A DNA stretch of 39,229 nt from Fragilaria crotonensis (taxonomy: Eukaryota > Bacillariophyta > Fragilariophyceae > Fragilariales > Fragilariaceae): the NCBI GenBank assembly GCA_022925895.1, contig JAKSYS010000600.1, positions 1-39,229 on the forward strand, read 5' to 3'. A program made the translations under genes and the position numbers. Shown piece after piece: positions 10,108 to 21,323 of this stretch (the stretch's first letter is position 1; every line of letters starts with the position of its first letter). The notes beneath the pieces are model-generated. The model searched no databases. It worked only from the letters and a program-made list of their open reading frames with translations, and had not been told where the DNA came from.

Positions 10108-12666
10108 ATGCGTTGGGATTCTCCAGTGAGTATCCATGTTCAAACCCAACACACCGAATTCGGATAGAATGGAGTTACGACAGGTGAATCCAGCGGTGGT
10201 CTGGTTTCATTTGCTCAATGGGAGAGCTGGGATCCACCGACTTCGCAATATGATTGAGCGGAGCATACTCAACTCGGTCTCTTGATCCTTGACCACTGCA
10301 TGACGATGAGAAAAAGTACCTCGTTGGACGTCTTGACCAGTAATTCGCACGTGGTTTCCTTCTAGGAGAAGACTTCCAAACGCAAGCGCTTCCGCTGTTC
10401 CCCAGTCTATGCCTTCGCCTTGTTCCGCCATTTCGCGTCGAGCTTGGAAAATCTTAGCCATTTGACGATGCAGCTTGAAATCTGGGGGGACGGTGCCGGC
10501 AACGATCCCAATCTTGCGCAAGATTTCAGTGTTGACGCCAGTGGGGCGAATTCTAGACATTTGTCTTGGCGACCTGAACGACTTCCACTTGGATGATAGC
10601 CAATCGTCTTCTTTCCTCTTGTAGGTCTTAGCGGCCTGCAAGTCGCTCTCGTAGGAATCCAAGGCGAACTGGCGGACTTCAGCGCATTCTTCCTTAGTCA
10701 TGTCACCAGATTCGATGAGACGCTTCTCAAAGACGTCAATGGTCGAAGGGTGCGACGAAATCTTACGATAAAGCTGAGGTTGCGTAAAGGCGGGTTGATC
10801 CAATTCGTTGTGCCCATTACGTCGGTAGCAGACCATATCGATAATGACATCTGTGCCCCATTCATGACGATATTCCACTGCCGTTTCGAGGGCTGTCGAA
10901 ACTGCAAGAGGGTCGTCTCCGTTGCAATGAAAGATAGGGCAGTTGAAGGCCTTCCCAATGTCGGAGCAGTAAGGCGTAGAACGAGAATGAATAGGGTTGG
11001 TTGTGAAGCCAATTTGGTTGTTTACAATAACATGGATAGTCCCACCAACATTAAAATCGTCGACACCTGCCATCTGCATGGTTTCGTACACGATCCCCTG
11101 ACCGGCAAACGCCGCGTCACCGTGTAACAGAATGGGCACGACATTGCGGACATCTTCTGGTCTGTACGTAGAACAAAGAGCAGTTGTTGTGTGAATCTGA
11201 CGTTGCTATTGATCGTTGCTTGCCGTGCGATTCAAGACTTGAGTCACCCTGCCTAAAGACACGTACCTGTTGCCACAGTAATATTGTTTTGCTCGAGCCT
11301 TACCCACAACCACAGCATTGACGCATTCTAAATGACTTGGATTTGCCACCAAACTCAAATGAATTTTGCGTCCATCTGGATACGTCCTATCCATGCTCGA
11401 TCCAAGATGGTACTTGACATCACCGCTGACTGCCCACTCACCATCCGTCTTGAAATGCTCCGACAACTCATAATGTGTTCCCATGAATTCACTGAAGATC
11501 AGTGGCATGGGCTTGCGCATGACATTTGCCAAAATGTTCAAACGTCCTCGATGAGGCATGCCAATGACGAACGAATGGGCACCCAATTCGCTCGCCCGAT
11601 CAATGGCATCTTTAAGTGCCGGAACGATGGCTTCACCACCATCCAAACCGAAACGTTTGGTGGTATTAAATTTCTGCGCCAAAAAGTTTTCAAAGGTATC
11701 GGCGAAACAGAGGCGTTCGTAAATGTGCTGTTTCTTCTCTTGATCGTAAAAGAGCCAATGCGGTTTCTCGATGCGTTCTCGCATCCAATTAACCTTGTGC
11801 GGATCCCCAATGTGCATATATTCGACCCCAAGAGTGCCACAATATGTCTTGCGAAGTTCCTTGAGGATGAGGCGGAGAGTGGATTTCTGATTGGCCGACG
11901 CCAATTCTTCGAGATACCCCTTGTTGCCGCCGGTACTGGTGCCTTTGAAGTTGAGAGGGCGGTCCAAATCGATCTCTGAGAAGCCGTGGTGCTCGATTCC
12001 AAGCTGTTCTGGATAACCGTCCTTATCGAGGTTGGCAACGTTTGATGGACGGAAGGGAAAGGAATCGCGAGTATGAATGCCCAGAGGATCAAGTTGGGCA
12101 GCCAAATGTCCATGAACTTGATAGGCGCGGATCAAGTGCGAGATCCCAAGAGAATCTGAGGGTGCAGCGTCCTGTATCACGAGAGATGTGGAATGTGTGT
12201 AAGTGATGGGATGTTACTAGAAAGTTGAAAGTGCGACCTATTGCAACGAACGTACCGCAACTTTCCTGGCCGCGGCAGCAGTAGTAGGGTTTTGATAATC
12301 GGTCTCTTGAAAGGCCACGCCGTGCTCAAGATTATCGAAATACTTCTTCCAACTAGCGTGTACTGACGACGGATCCTGCTGATATTGTTCAAACATTTGT
12401 TCCGCGTAAACGGACGAGGTTCCATTGAGGAAAGATTCTTGAACTCGTTCATGCGATTGCGACGCCGTGGAGAAGACTCGTCGACCCTGCGATCGTGTGT
12501 GTGATTGCATTGTACGAGTAGTATTCGTACGGGACGTACCAGCGACTGTATTCACAAAGCTGCCACTGTTCATGGTTGACATGAATTTGCTCTTCTGCGA
12601 ACAACATAGCACTTGCTGTTGCCACTGGCGGAATGCGGTCCGCAACAAAGCCGATTGAGGAGGCAT
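9255..12666 (-). CDS. OGDH: 2-oxoglutarate dehydrogenase E1 component, mitochondrial (3 exons, indel-broken)
   Basis: The thiamine-diphosphate-dependent E1 subunit decarboxylates 2-oxoglutarate in the mitochondrial TCA cycle. Exons are 12666-12256, 12171-11267 and 11161-9255; both introns (84 and 105 bp) start GTACGT and end ACAG. The start [15 protein letters not shown] is basic and hydroxylated like a transit peptide. Family landmarks in order: [20 protein letters not shown] near the N-terminus, [47 protein letters not shown], the ThDP/Mg motif GDAAFAGQG...NNQIGFTT, and LPHGYDGQG with [13 protein letters not shown] in the C-terminal half. The third exon has apparent single-base indels near 10271 (missing base), 10206 (extra base), 10143 (missing T) and 9953 (missing base). 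Coding length is 3223 nt; correcting for the net two missing bases gives 3225 nt, about 1074 aa, a normal size. The indels lie inside highly conserved sequence, so sequence error is likelier than decay. Confidence 0.93.
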
Positions 12667-13134
12667 GTTGAGAGATCAAAAGCGTTGGATAGTGTCGCTG
12701 TGGTGTCGGAGTCAGTCGCCTGTGTGATGGAATTCTTGACCAACAGGTATGATCTCTGATGCACAAGAGTCCTCGGAGTACTCAGGTATGATGTAATTGA
12801 CCAGGTACCTTAATAGTACCTTCGAGATAGACTACTCGAGGTGCTGTTCTATCGCACAAATGACAAATGTGTATCTGGACCGAGTCGTCGCCGAAATGCG
12901 ATGTGGGATATGGGATATGGGAGACAGCCATATGGGAGACAGCAATAACTGCGCAAACTGAATCCAGAAATCCATCAGTTGATGGGTGCGAAGTTCCCAG
13001 AAGAAAATCAATGATTCCTGCAGATGGTCCGTCACCAATGGCCCTCAATCCCAGGTTCTCTATGAACAGCGCACGAGTTCGGGCACTTGAGATTGATTTA
13101 GCTGTGATGCGCCTGGTTTCATGGTACCTGGGAC

Positions 13135-13173
13135 GAGTACTCCAATACTCCGGTACCATGCATTGGAGTACTC
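13135..13173. repeat. Perfect 12-bp inverted repeat in GTAC-rich spacer
   Basis: The arms GAGTACTCCAAT (13135-13146) and ATTGGAGTACTC (13162-13173) are exact reverse complements around a 15-base loop containing GGTACC. The surrounding 13.1-13.4 kb is dense in GTACC and GGTAC words. No gene is involved, and the structure could form a stable cruciform or hairpin. Confidence 0.8.
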
Positions 13174-14284
13174 CAGTACCAGTTGTTTTTGCCTAGAGAC
13201 TAGAGTAAGTCGTAGGGCTGGTACCTGGTACTGTAGTATGCATAGTGTCGAACGTCGAAACCCAGACGCGACGGTACCAGTACCAGGTAAGAGAATTGTA
13301 TACATATATCATATACGAGTATGATATATGGTAAATGTGGGCAATCGTGTACGAAACAGTACCGTAGACAGTAGTGGTACCACAGTATACACAACAGGCT
13401 GATGCCTTCCATAATACTCCAGTACGACAGTAAACGTCAATACTGCATTGCTTTTCTACACAAGAATCCTTGTACTACAACAGTTTACAAAAATCCCATC
13501 CACAATGGTTAGAAGGAGGGATGCCATTGACTTCAGGCCACCATGGTATCATGGTCTTGCTTCATTGCTTCCACTTGCTTGCTAGCTACTTTAACTGACG
13601 GCTACAAGAAATCAGCACTCTTATCCCATGATTGCTGCCACTTTGTTCCAATGATGATCTTCTTAAATCAATGGTGTGTGCAAAGATGTCTAATAACATT
13701 GTTTAGTTTGTACAATAGTAGAGCTGTGATGTTTGTATCAAATTCTGTCCACTTCCATTGTCACAGCCGGACATGCGTACATGGCAAAGAGACCACAGCA
13801 GTCAACATAGCTCAGGACACAAACTCACATGTAGAAATCTGCACTGGACACATCACATTCCAATCTTGATGGAATTCTAATGCATCCATGGCCTTCTTGG
13901 GTGTCATGGGGAAAAGGTTGTAACTTCAGAATTGAAATTATGCCACTCTTTCACCTTTCACCATCCCTTTGACTGACTGCCAAAGTTTGACAATTTTGAA
14001 CACGGTGTTGTATTAGAGAAAAGGGGCACATGGGCACATCACCGTTGTTTTCAGGAGTTTCTTAGACTTTCGGGGAAACTTCTGAAGTTGAAAAAACTAA
14101 AAGACGGATGAGGCCTGGGTCAGGAGTCCGGAGTCCTGAATTCAACGAGTGTGTACTACAGTATCAGAACTACCAGTAGACGGTGCGTTCGTTCTCCAGG
14201 AACCGTCGAAGTACTAGTTCGATTACTATCGGTAGTAGTAGTATTACTTGTACTGTGTACTAGCACATTTGCATATTTCGCTTT

Positions 14285-15020
14285 TTCTACAACGGAGGCA
14301 TACCAGGCTTTGGAAAAATAATACTGCATACTGGTATCGACCTCCAATGTCGCACCAGTACGTATACTTCTACTGCAGTGGAGCTGCAGTACGTACTTCA
14401 GTATATCTAAGAGCTGCAGTATATACTGCAGTATCTTCCCACCGATGCTGCAAATACTGATACTGCAAGGGGCTGCAGTATTTACTGGTACTGCACAACA
14501 GTAACAGTAGCACAGTAGCGACTATTGGTACGACGCTAGCTGTATTGGCGAAGTCGCAAAAATGCCAAATTAAGCAAAGTGCAAGTAGAATTAGTATTGT
14601 ACTACTGTGTACTGTAGTGGGACGAAGAAATTGTACAGATTTATGGATAAGAATGCAACTTAAACCGACACAAATAGTTACAAATTGACGTGATTGATAA
14701 TTCTTGTGCAAGAAATAGTTACAAATTGACGTGATTGATAATTCTTGTGCAAGTCAGTTCTCGCACGATATTCCCAGTATTTCAAAATACTGCAAATACT
14801 GCAGTATCGTTTTCAGAGCTGGAGTATGGTTTTTTGTGGAGCTGCAGTATGGTTCTACTGCTCTGGAGCTGCAGTATATTTTTTTACTTACTGCGCGAGA
14901 GCTGCAGTACGTACAGTATTACTTACTGCCATGGAGCACAAGTATACTGGTATGGTATACTGCAGTATCCAGTATACTTATGTACCAGTATATTTTTTCC
15001 AAAGCCTGAGGCATACTACC
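14285..15020. mobile_element. MITE-like inverted-repeat element with CTGCAGTA clusters
   Basis: The left end (about 14290-14335) reads GGAGGCATACCAGGCTTTGG then AAAAATAATACTG. The right end (about 14983-15018) carries the reverse complement, with CCAAAGCCTGAGGCATAC preceded by CAGTATATTTTTT. The interior, about 700 bp, contains many CTGCAGTA(T/C) words, often as GAGCTGCAGTA, around 14385-14490 and 14790-14965. No coding sequence is present. Size, inverted ends and lack of a gene fit a non-autonomous DNA transposon. The family is unknown and the exact ends and target-site duplication were not resolved. Confidence 0.55.
14672..14753 (+). repeat. Perfect 41-bp tandem duplication
   Basis: Positions 14672-14712 and 14713-14753 are identical head-to-tail copies beginning AAATAGTTACAAATTGACG and ending TTCTTGTGCAAG. 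The duplication sits in the middle of the MITE-like element. Identity of the copies points to a recent replication-slippage event, or to an assembly duplication. Confidence 0.95.
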
Positions 15021-15518
15021 GATAAATCCTACCTGTAGCACAAGTGCCTGCGGCGCTGCAACAGGCTGCTACTGTACACATGGCAAGTGTCAGTTGTTGT
15101 GATGGGCATATGTGGATAATACATGTGCAACACACGTATCGCACATAGGTTCGTTCTTCTCTCATTGACGTACGCGTTTGTGTTACTGGATTACCACTGG
15201 AGTGATTTAAGCATTCAGTTTAAGATGTATGATAGCTTCAGGTAGGCCTACAAGTGTGCGGCAGAATCTTAATATTACTCGTCCAAGAATGGTATTGGAC
15301 TACAGGACTCTACTGAACTACCGGTACTCGCGGGCCGAGCGTTGAAAATTTCGTGTTCTAGTGCATTCCCTTTGTACGACGCGAACCAAGAAAGTGATCA
15401 CTGCTAAGACAAGAACACATAACTCCCTCCATGACGTTGCATACTGTTTGTGCAAGTAGCTCCAATTGTTCCCATTGTTCCAAGTGTTCCAAGGACCGAC
15501 ACCACGCACGACACGATA

Positions 15519-17145
15519 ATGAACTCAACAACAATTGTGAGCAATTCCACCAATCCATGGGGAGGTTTGAGTGAGAATGGAACACTTGTTGTTGCTCCAG
15601 CCGCGGATGATGATACATTTCCAAGTCCATTCACAAACTATACTGACGGTACAAACAGTACTGACATGTTTCAAGGAAACATCAGCTCAACCTTATATTA
15701 TTCGGACTACAACGTAAATGCGCTTTCAAATGAAAATAGCACCAACCAAATTGATGTAATCAGTGCAGAAGGCTCTGGAGAACAGATGACCCCCGGTGTC
15801 GTGCTATGGTCGTCCTTTCTCATCCTCATGTTCTGCATGTCGGTACGCCCAGCGATACCCGATCCCAATCACAGAGCGGCGCTCCTCCGTTATCGACAAC
15901 AGCGACAGCGCGAGGAAGAAAGGAAGAAAGACCCAGCACGACGGCAAAGGGTTGTTGAATCGAGTCTCGTTACCATGGTGAGTACTGACGACTATCAACT
16001 GCCAACTCGTTTCCCTTCTTGTGGTATCAATGAGACTATTCGCCACATGTCACAACAGTCCCATGTCTAACGCTTTTCACTTTCGTTCTCAACCTCAAAC
16101 TAACAAAAATCAACTCACTGTTCCCATGGGATGTTCGTCCAGCGCGTTGTATCCTGTGATGAAAATCATACTCTACGATTGGGAGCTCTTTCGGGATCTA
16201 TAGCATCCTTATCGCTGGAGGAAGATTCGTCATTTTCAATCACTTCGCTGGAAGATGAGCGAAGGTCGGCCTGTGTTATTTGCCTCGAGGCGTTTCGCAA
16301 GAATGATTGTGTCACCTGGAGCAAAAGCATGGAATGTAGGCACGTTTTTCACCAGGAATGCTTGGAGGAATGGCTTGTAAACCCCAAACATGACGATTGT
16401 CCAGCCTGTCGATGTCAGATTGTGCATGACGACGACGACGACGAAGACGAAGACGATCTATTGCGTATGGCTGAACAGGATGGTCAAGATGGACAGCAAC
16501 AACGACACTCATCGTCGTCGCTTGCATTTGTGATTATGAATGGTTTGATTTCTCCTCTACGACGAGCTAGAGACTCAATCATTGGCAGTTCCATCAACCT
16601 TGGCGGCGATCGGCAGCTACGTCGCGTTCTTTCTTCTGACGCCTCGCCGTCACGATTCGGTGTTGTATTTCGACGTGTTTCCAGTGGCATTTATTCTCGT
16701 TTAAGTGGGACCGGGACCTTTGACAGTCAAGATTGTGATAACAACTACGAACTACCTCGAAGTATCACTGATCCCTCAGAACTGAGGAGAACAAGATCGG
16801 AAGGTTTGCCCATTACCCCAAAAGAAATAATTTATTTCATTTTGTGGAAAGGTCTAATTCTGATGTGATTGACCACACTCTTGATCTCGAGCTTGGTGAT
16901 GATTCGGAAGAGCATGTCGAATATCAAACATTCGACCTCGGACGATTCATTTTGGATTTCTCCCATCGTCTGGTTCAAATGCATATGCCAAGCTTGCTGT
17001 CGCGGACAATAGTTCTATCGGGTTCCATGAACTTTCCGACGATGAAGGTAGTCTCGAGTCACGAGAGATGATCGCAGATGAGGATGAGGATGAGGATGAG
17101 GATGAGGATGAGGATGTTGACATTACGGCATCGGTCATTCACTGA
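15519..17145 (+). CDS. RING-H2 finger single-pass membrane protein, probable E3 ubiquitin ligase (2 exons, indel-broken)
   Basis: The likely role is to recruit E2 enzymes and ubiquitinate targets at a membrane of the secretory system. Exon 1 is 15519-15977 and exon 2 is 16143-17145; the intron starts GTGAGT and ends GTCCAG. Residues 1-90 are rich in N-glycosylation sites (seven or so N-x-S/T), so they are probably lumenal or extracellular. A hydrophobic span follows at about 94-109, then a strongly basic stretch RYRQQRQREEERKK. The RING-H2 domain has CVIC at 197-200, C218, H220, H223, C226 and CPAC at 239-242. The C-terminus is acidic, with an Asp-rich run after the RING and a terminal Asp-Glu repeat. 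The frame slips once near 16820 and again near 16950. Adding those two bases gives 1464 nt, about 487 aa. No N-terminal signal peptide is evident, so the single span may act as a reverse signal anchor. Confidence 0.8.
17077..17112 (+). repeat. (GATGAG)6 hexanucleotide repeat encoding Asp-Glu
   Basis: Six exact GATGAG units, followed by a partial one, encode the acidic tail of the RING-H2 protein a few codons before its stop. A second acidic simple repeat (GACGAC/GAAGAC) lies in the same gene at about 16428-16456. Both are likely to vary in length between alleles. Confidence 0.9.
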
Positions 17146-19494
17146 AGTGTTTGCTTGCTACTTGATACCGTCGCGTTGCACCATTCATACGCTAGGGTCG
17201 ATATGCAGATTCCGCGAGGGCTGCTTTATTGTACTATAGTATTCACATAACATTCGGTGTGATCGCTCACGTGCGCAGATCACGACCGGATTGTTTTTAA
17301 GTCAATATTCTAATAGGAAGCCATGCTTGACTCAATTGCAACTCGTCCAGTTATTTGTTAGTAGACAATGGTAAGAAACCATTCTTTTTTTAGATCAAGT
17401 CCTACTAGACTATCTCGTCGCTAATTTAGGCCATATATTAGATATATATCATACTGCTGTACAATTTGACCCCTTGTCGCCGGTTGGGTGCTTCGACTTA
17501 CTGTGCCAGTCATGCATCTGTAGAGCACCTGTTCGCCAGCTGGCCACCATATTACGTTTCATTGGATCGTAATAATACTCTACCTTCTCCCTGACCAATT
17601 GAAAAGTACTCCAGAGTACTGGAAAGCACTGGCAGATGATGCGATCTTTGAAGCGATTGCATTCCACGACGTCCGAGGCGCCCAACATAGATACTCTCAA
17701 CATAAGGGGCACCTCGTCATGAGTCACGAGATAAAAGTGGTCTCGAATGGACACACAGTGATTTGCCTAGTTAAACTATTGATACCAGCCTATGGTCACC
17801 CTATCACCCAATATTGTTACAGATTTGGAGACAAGCAAGAGATCATGGCCTTGAAAAATGTCACTGAACAAAACAAAAAATAAGCTACCCTTCATGGAGT
17901 AAGTTGATGAAAACAAAATGCAAAGTATTCTCGTCTAGTATTGATGAAGCAGTCGTCTAGCTAGTATACCAGAAGTACATACTAGGTATGCTTACAAGCT
18001 TCTGGCTCATCTCTTAAAGCAATCAATTGATTTGTAACTTCAATGACAAGGTCGGTCTTCATCATTGTTGACATCATGCCTTTAAGTCTGACAACAAAAT
18101 ACAATTTTGAGAATACCTTTGAGCACGGTCGCAGAAAGTGCTTTGACAGCTTTGACACTGTCAAATTGTCCTTGGCAGCAGTCTCAAAGCGCCCCATCAA
18201 TTCCGTAAGATAGGGCATCATCTCACATGGTTGTGCTTCTTCTGCTGATTGTCTTGCTTTTTGCTTTTCTACCTTCTTCTATGCTTTCTGATCAAACTTC
18301 CTTTGTATGAGTTCTCTCATCAACCTTTTCCTAGCCTATTGCAGCCACTGCAGCAGAAACAGTGCAAAGAGCATTCCGAAATGGGAGGTTTTGAATTGTC
18401 AGTAATTGCCCACCTGAAGATTGGCCACAGTCATCTTCCTTTTAGAGGAGATAGGAAATGTTAATGCTTGGCAGTGAAAGAAGGGCACGCACTTGAAGGC
18501 ATGTTGATACCGCCTGAAACATGATGAGGATCCACACCATCTCATCCGCTACAATCAGAACAATGCAGCATTCCTAAAACCTTCTCAAGGATTAACACCC
18601 AACAAGTTGCCTTGCCTTTGCGGTAGGCCTGGAGACATATCTGATTCACCCAGACAGCTCAGTAGTAAGACCAACCCAAACAATCCTGACACTATGGATT
18701 ATTGCATTTACGTTTCTGAAGATGGAATTAAACTGTTGTCCTATATTTTTCATGGCGGTTATATTTATGCTTGGAATTTTTCATTCAGACCTTCAACTTT
18801 GTGCTCCCACCTGCGCTTAAGCATTGAACATATCGCCGTAACTCCCAAGTCAAGTCATCTAAATTAATAACTGGTGAACAGATGCCCTAACATGGGGGTC
18901 TGGAGCAGGGGAGTCCCGCTTTTGGTACTGTTCTGCATAATTCGGTATTTCGACACTTTTTTGAAGCAAGAAACTCCCAAATGAACATTCAAACTCAAAC
19001 GCCAGTATTCGATTATGTACACCGATACGCTTGTTTAATTGTGTAGAAAACGTATCTGATGCCGTTTCGATGAAAGGCCTGGTTTTTATCTATTTATCCT
19101 TATTTCTTAGCAATAAATATCGGACGGATGTAGGATTGTGAGTTCATACGCTGTACTCCGTACATGATAGAGACCACTCTGAATTTTTGAATTTTTGCCC
19201 TCAATTTTTGTAAATATTGCTTTTTAATGTTATACCTATCATATAGTCATACGCCGTCGTATGCATACTGCATACTGCATGTACTGTATGTGATCACTTC
19301 TTGTGACGTCATCTTTCGTTCAAAACACTGAAGGAAACCATTTTCGAAGTACACGATCTACTGCAGGCTACGTGCCTCATCCTTGATTTTAAACCGTTTG
19401 AGTTTAGTCATACTTCCATCGAACGTCTTATCCATGAATACCTTTTGCGACTTGCGACGCTTTCAATTCAAAGAGTTCCTGTAGAGCAGTGGTG
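17146..19494. other. Spacer, no supported gene
   Basis: Short open frames on both strands (for example minus 17449-17754 and 17982-18221) have no family I can name and no supporting splice structure. They may be decayed transposon sequence. Near 19250-19290 is a run of GCATACTGCATAC-type repeats. The 3' part should contain the promoter of the first GT49 copy, but no motif stands out. Confidence 0.45.
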
Positions 19495-20917
19495 ATGAGA
19501 AGAGCCACAGCGCTGACGATACCGAAGTCCCACCACAACCACGTGAATGGTCATGGCCCCGACGAAACCTGCATACTCCAAGAACGACGCAGAGAGCGGC
19601 GGAAAAGGCGACATTTGGCATTTGTTTGGAACTTGGCACTGGCATTCAGTGCAGTTTCATGTTTGGTTCTTGTCATCTGCATGTTCGGCGTCCTTCTGGT
19701 CCGTGCAAACACGCGTGGGTCTGATCACACGAAGCATAGCCTCAGAATTCCCAGCTCTGTGTCCGATTCTGGTTCCGACAAAAAGCAACAAGACGAGCCT
19801 GTGATACTGTCCGAACAACAGCAGCAATTTGAGCGCTTTACAACTGGCGCACCAGAATGCACCGCCATGACGGCCGACGATGTATCATTCACTCTCGTGA
19901 CGCAGCTTTCAATGGATCGGCTCTGGATGATGCAACATCACTGCGAACGTTGGGGCCATGCTGCCCCCATCTCAGTCGCAGTTCTGACCAACCAAACCAC
20001 ATTGCAAACAAGGGAGGCACTGATCGACCTTGGGTGTCAGGCGACGTGCTGACTGTGCAGACTATGAAAGCCACCGAAGAGCTCGAGGCTGACTACCCCG
20101 TCAATCGACTTCGCAGAATGGCATTGTCGGCAGTACGAACTTCACATGTGATGTACGTGGATATAGATTTTGGGAATCGATCGATTTGCATGATACTTTG
20201 CAGCAATCCTCAGTCAGGAAGGCCCTTGCCTCGGATCCAAAACTCGGTGTGGTCGTTCCCGCCTTTCAATTGAATAGGCAGTGCCGAGAATATCGCGATT
20301 GTCCTGAGAAAAATATACCCATGATGCCCAAAACACGAAAAGAAATTATTGATACTGTATGGGAAGGCAGGGGAACTCCGTTCGATCCTACCAATCGAGG
20401 AGGACACGGCTCTACTTTGTATTTACAATGGATGAAACAAGAGCCAGGAAAGTTGCTGGATATTCCGTGCATCCAGAGCAATAGGTATGAACCCTACATG
20501 GCATTTCGTTACTGTCACAACCTGCCACCATTTCAATTGCAGTTCTCCGGGTATGGAAAGAACAAGATGACGTGGGTGATGCAACTTCGCAGGGAAGGAT
20601 ACGTCTTTTCTCAACTTGGAGGTGCATATGTCGTTCATTACCCGCACCTGGACTCGGCGTCTCGGATGGAATGGGCCCAAGGTCCCAGCGACTTGCAACC
20701 TTTCAAAGGGCCAGACGGGAAAATGTACAAAAAACGACCAGCTGATGTGAAGCTTGCTGATTGGACCAGTTACAAACGCGGACGAGTCGATGCAGCATTT
20801 ATCGCCTTCAGAAAATGGATGCAAGCTGAAATCGAAGACACGGCCAGGATTCAGATGTGCGAGAGTAAGCAAGACGATGACGGCAGGCTATGGATAGATA
20901 GGTCTCATGCAGAATAG
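19495..20917 (+). CDS. GT49-family glycosyltransferase, copy 1 (two apparent single-base losses)
   Basis: This is a Golgi-type II membrane protein related to the GT49 domain of LARGE and B4GAT1, which add glucuronic acid to glycans. The sugar used here is unknown. The start is the ATG at 19495; upstream GTG codons are ignored. A signal anchor (about residues 41-69, HLAFVWNLALAFSAV onward) follows a basic N-terminus. The catalytic domain has VTQLSMDRLWMMQHHCERW, YPVNRLRRMALSAV, a DxD-type YVDIDF, VVPAFQ, GHGSTLY, YEPYMAF and FSGYGKNKM. The frame slips near 20040 (one G fewer than copy 2) and near 20170 (four Ts instead of five). Counting those two bases gives 1425 nt, about 474 aa. It is either a recent pseudogene or carries sequence errors. 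The neighbouring copy 2 is very similar. Confidence 0.82.
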
Positions 20918-20933
20918 CACTTCACCCTAGGGT

Positions 20934-21062
20934 GTTCCTGCCAATTTGTCGCAGATAGCTCACACAAAAGAAAAGCACGAAACCGAATCGATCCAGCGGC
21001 CAAACGCGAAGCAGCGGTTTTCCAACGATGTCATCTGCAGACAATGACCCCCAAACTCTTGT
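20934..21062 (-). pseudogene. Duplicated tail fragment of the signal peptidase gene
   Basis: On the minus strand this reads RVWGSLSADDIVGKPLLRVWP, then diverges. It matches the C-terminal end of the intact signal peptidase gene at 22753-22890 (RVWGSLSTDDIVGKPLLRVWP). The stop codon of the intact gene is not conserved here, and the protease domain upstream is missing. The fragment lies immediately 3' of GT49 copy 1, exactly as the real gene's end lies 3' of copy 2. It therefore marks the end of the duplicated block and is not a gene of its own. Confidence 0.88.
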
Positions 21063-21323
21063 AACAAAAACGGTATCGCTGAACGGGCAGTCCAATCCGT
21101 GTCGAATATGGCTCACTTCTTCTTCTCACGAAGACGAAGGTCCTTCTCGTTGTTGTCTTTTCGCTATCATATATGTATACATGTTCTGTATTACGTCCGA
21201 TCGTCGACCGGAGGTGTGAGCTCAACATTTTTCAAACGGGACCAACGGAAATCCTCGCTCCTACAGTGCAAGTTGCGACAGCGACACTTGCGATGCTTTC
21301 AATCCGAAGGATTCCAGCTGGTG

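Larger units (their letters stand above)
12667..15518. other. Repeat-rich spacer upstream of OGDH and the RING-H2 gene
   Basis: This is a divergent intergenic region, so promoters of both flanking genes should lie here, but I see no definable core elements. Its contents are GTAC/CTGGTAC-rich sequence with hairpins (13.1-13.4 kb), an inverted-repeat element (14.28-15.02 kb) and a 41-bp tandem duplication. The open frames in 12782-13870 have no recognisable protein features. Confidence 0.6.

Noticed and set aside
10205-10275. Intron in OGDH instead of two opposite frame changes
   Set aside because: A GT...AG pair exists here, but the removed part encodes the conserved YAPLNHIA-like segment of the enzyme, so opposite single-base indels fit better.
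11332-11979. 215-codon plus-strand open frame
   Set aside because: It is antisense to highly conserved OGDH exon 2; the minus-strand reading explains the sequence fully. The same holds for 10750-11127.
20922-21116. 64-codon minus-strand frame as a separate small gene
   Set aside because: Its start is unrelated sequence and its middle is the copied tail of the signal peptidase gene, so it is best read as a duplication remnant.
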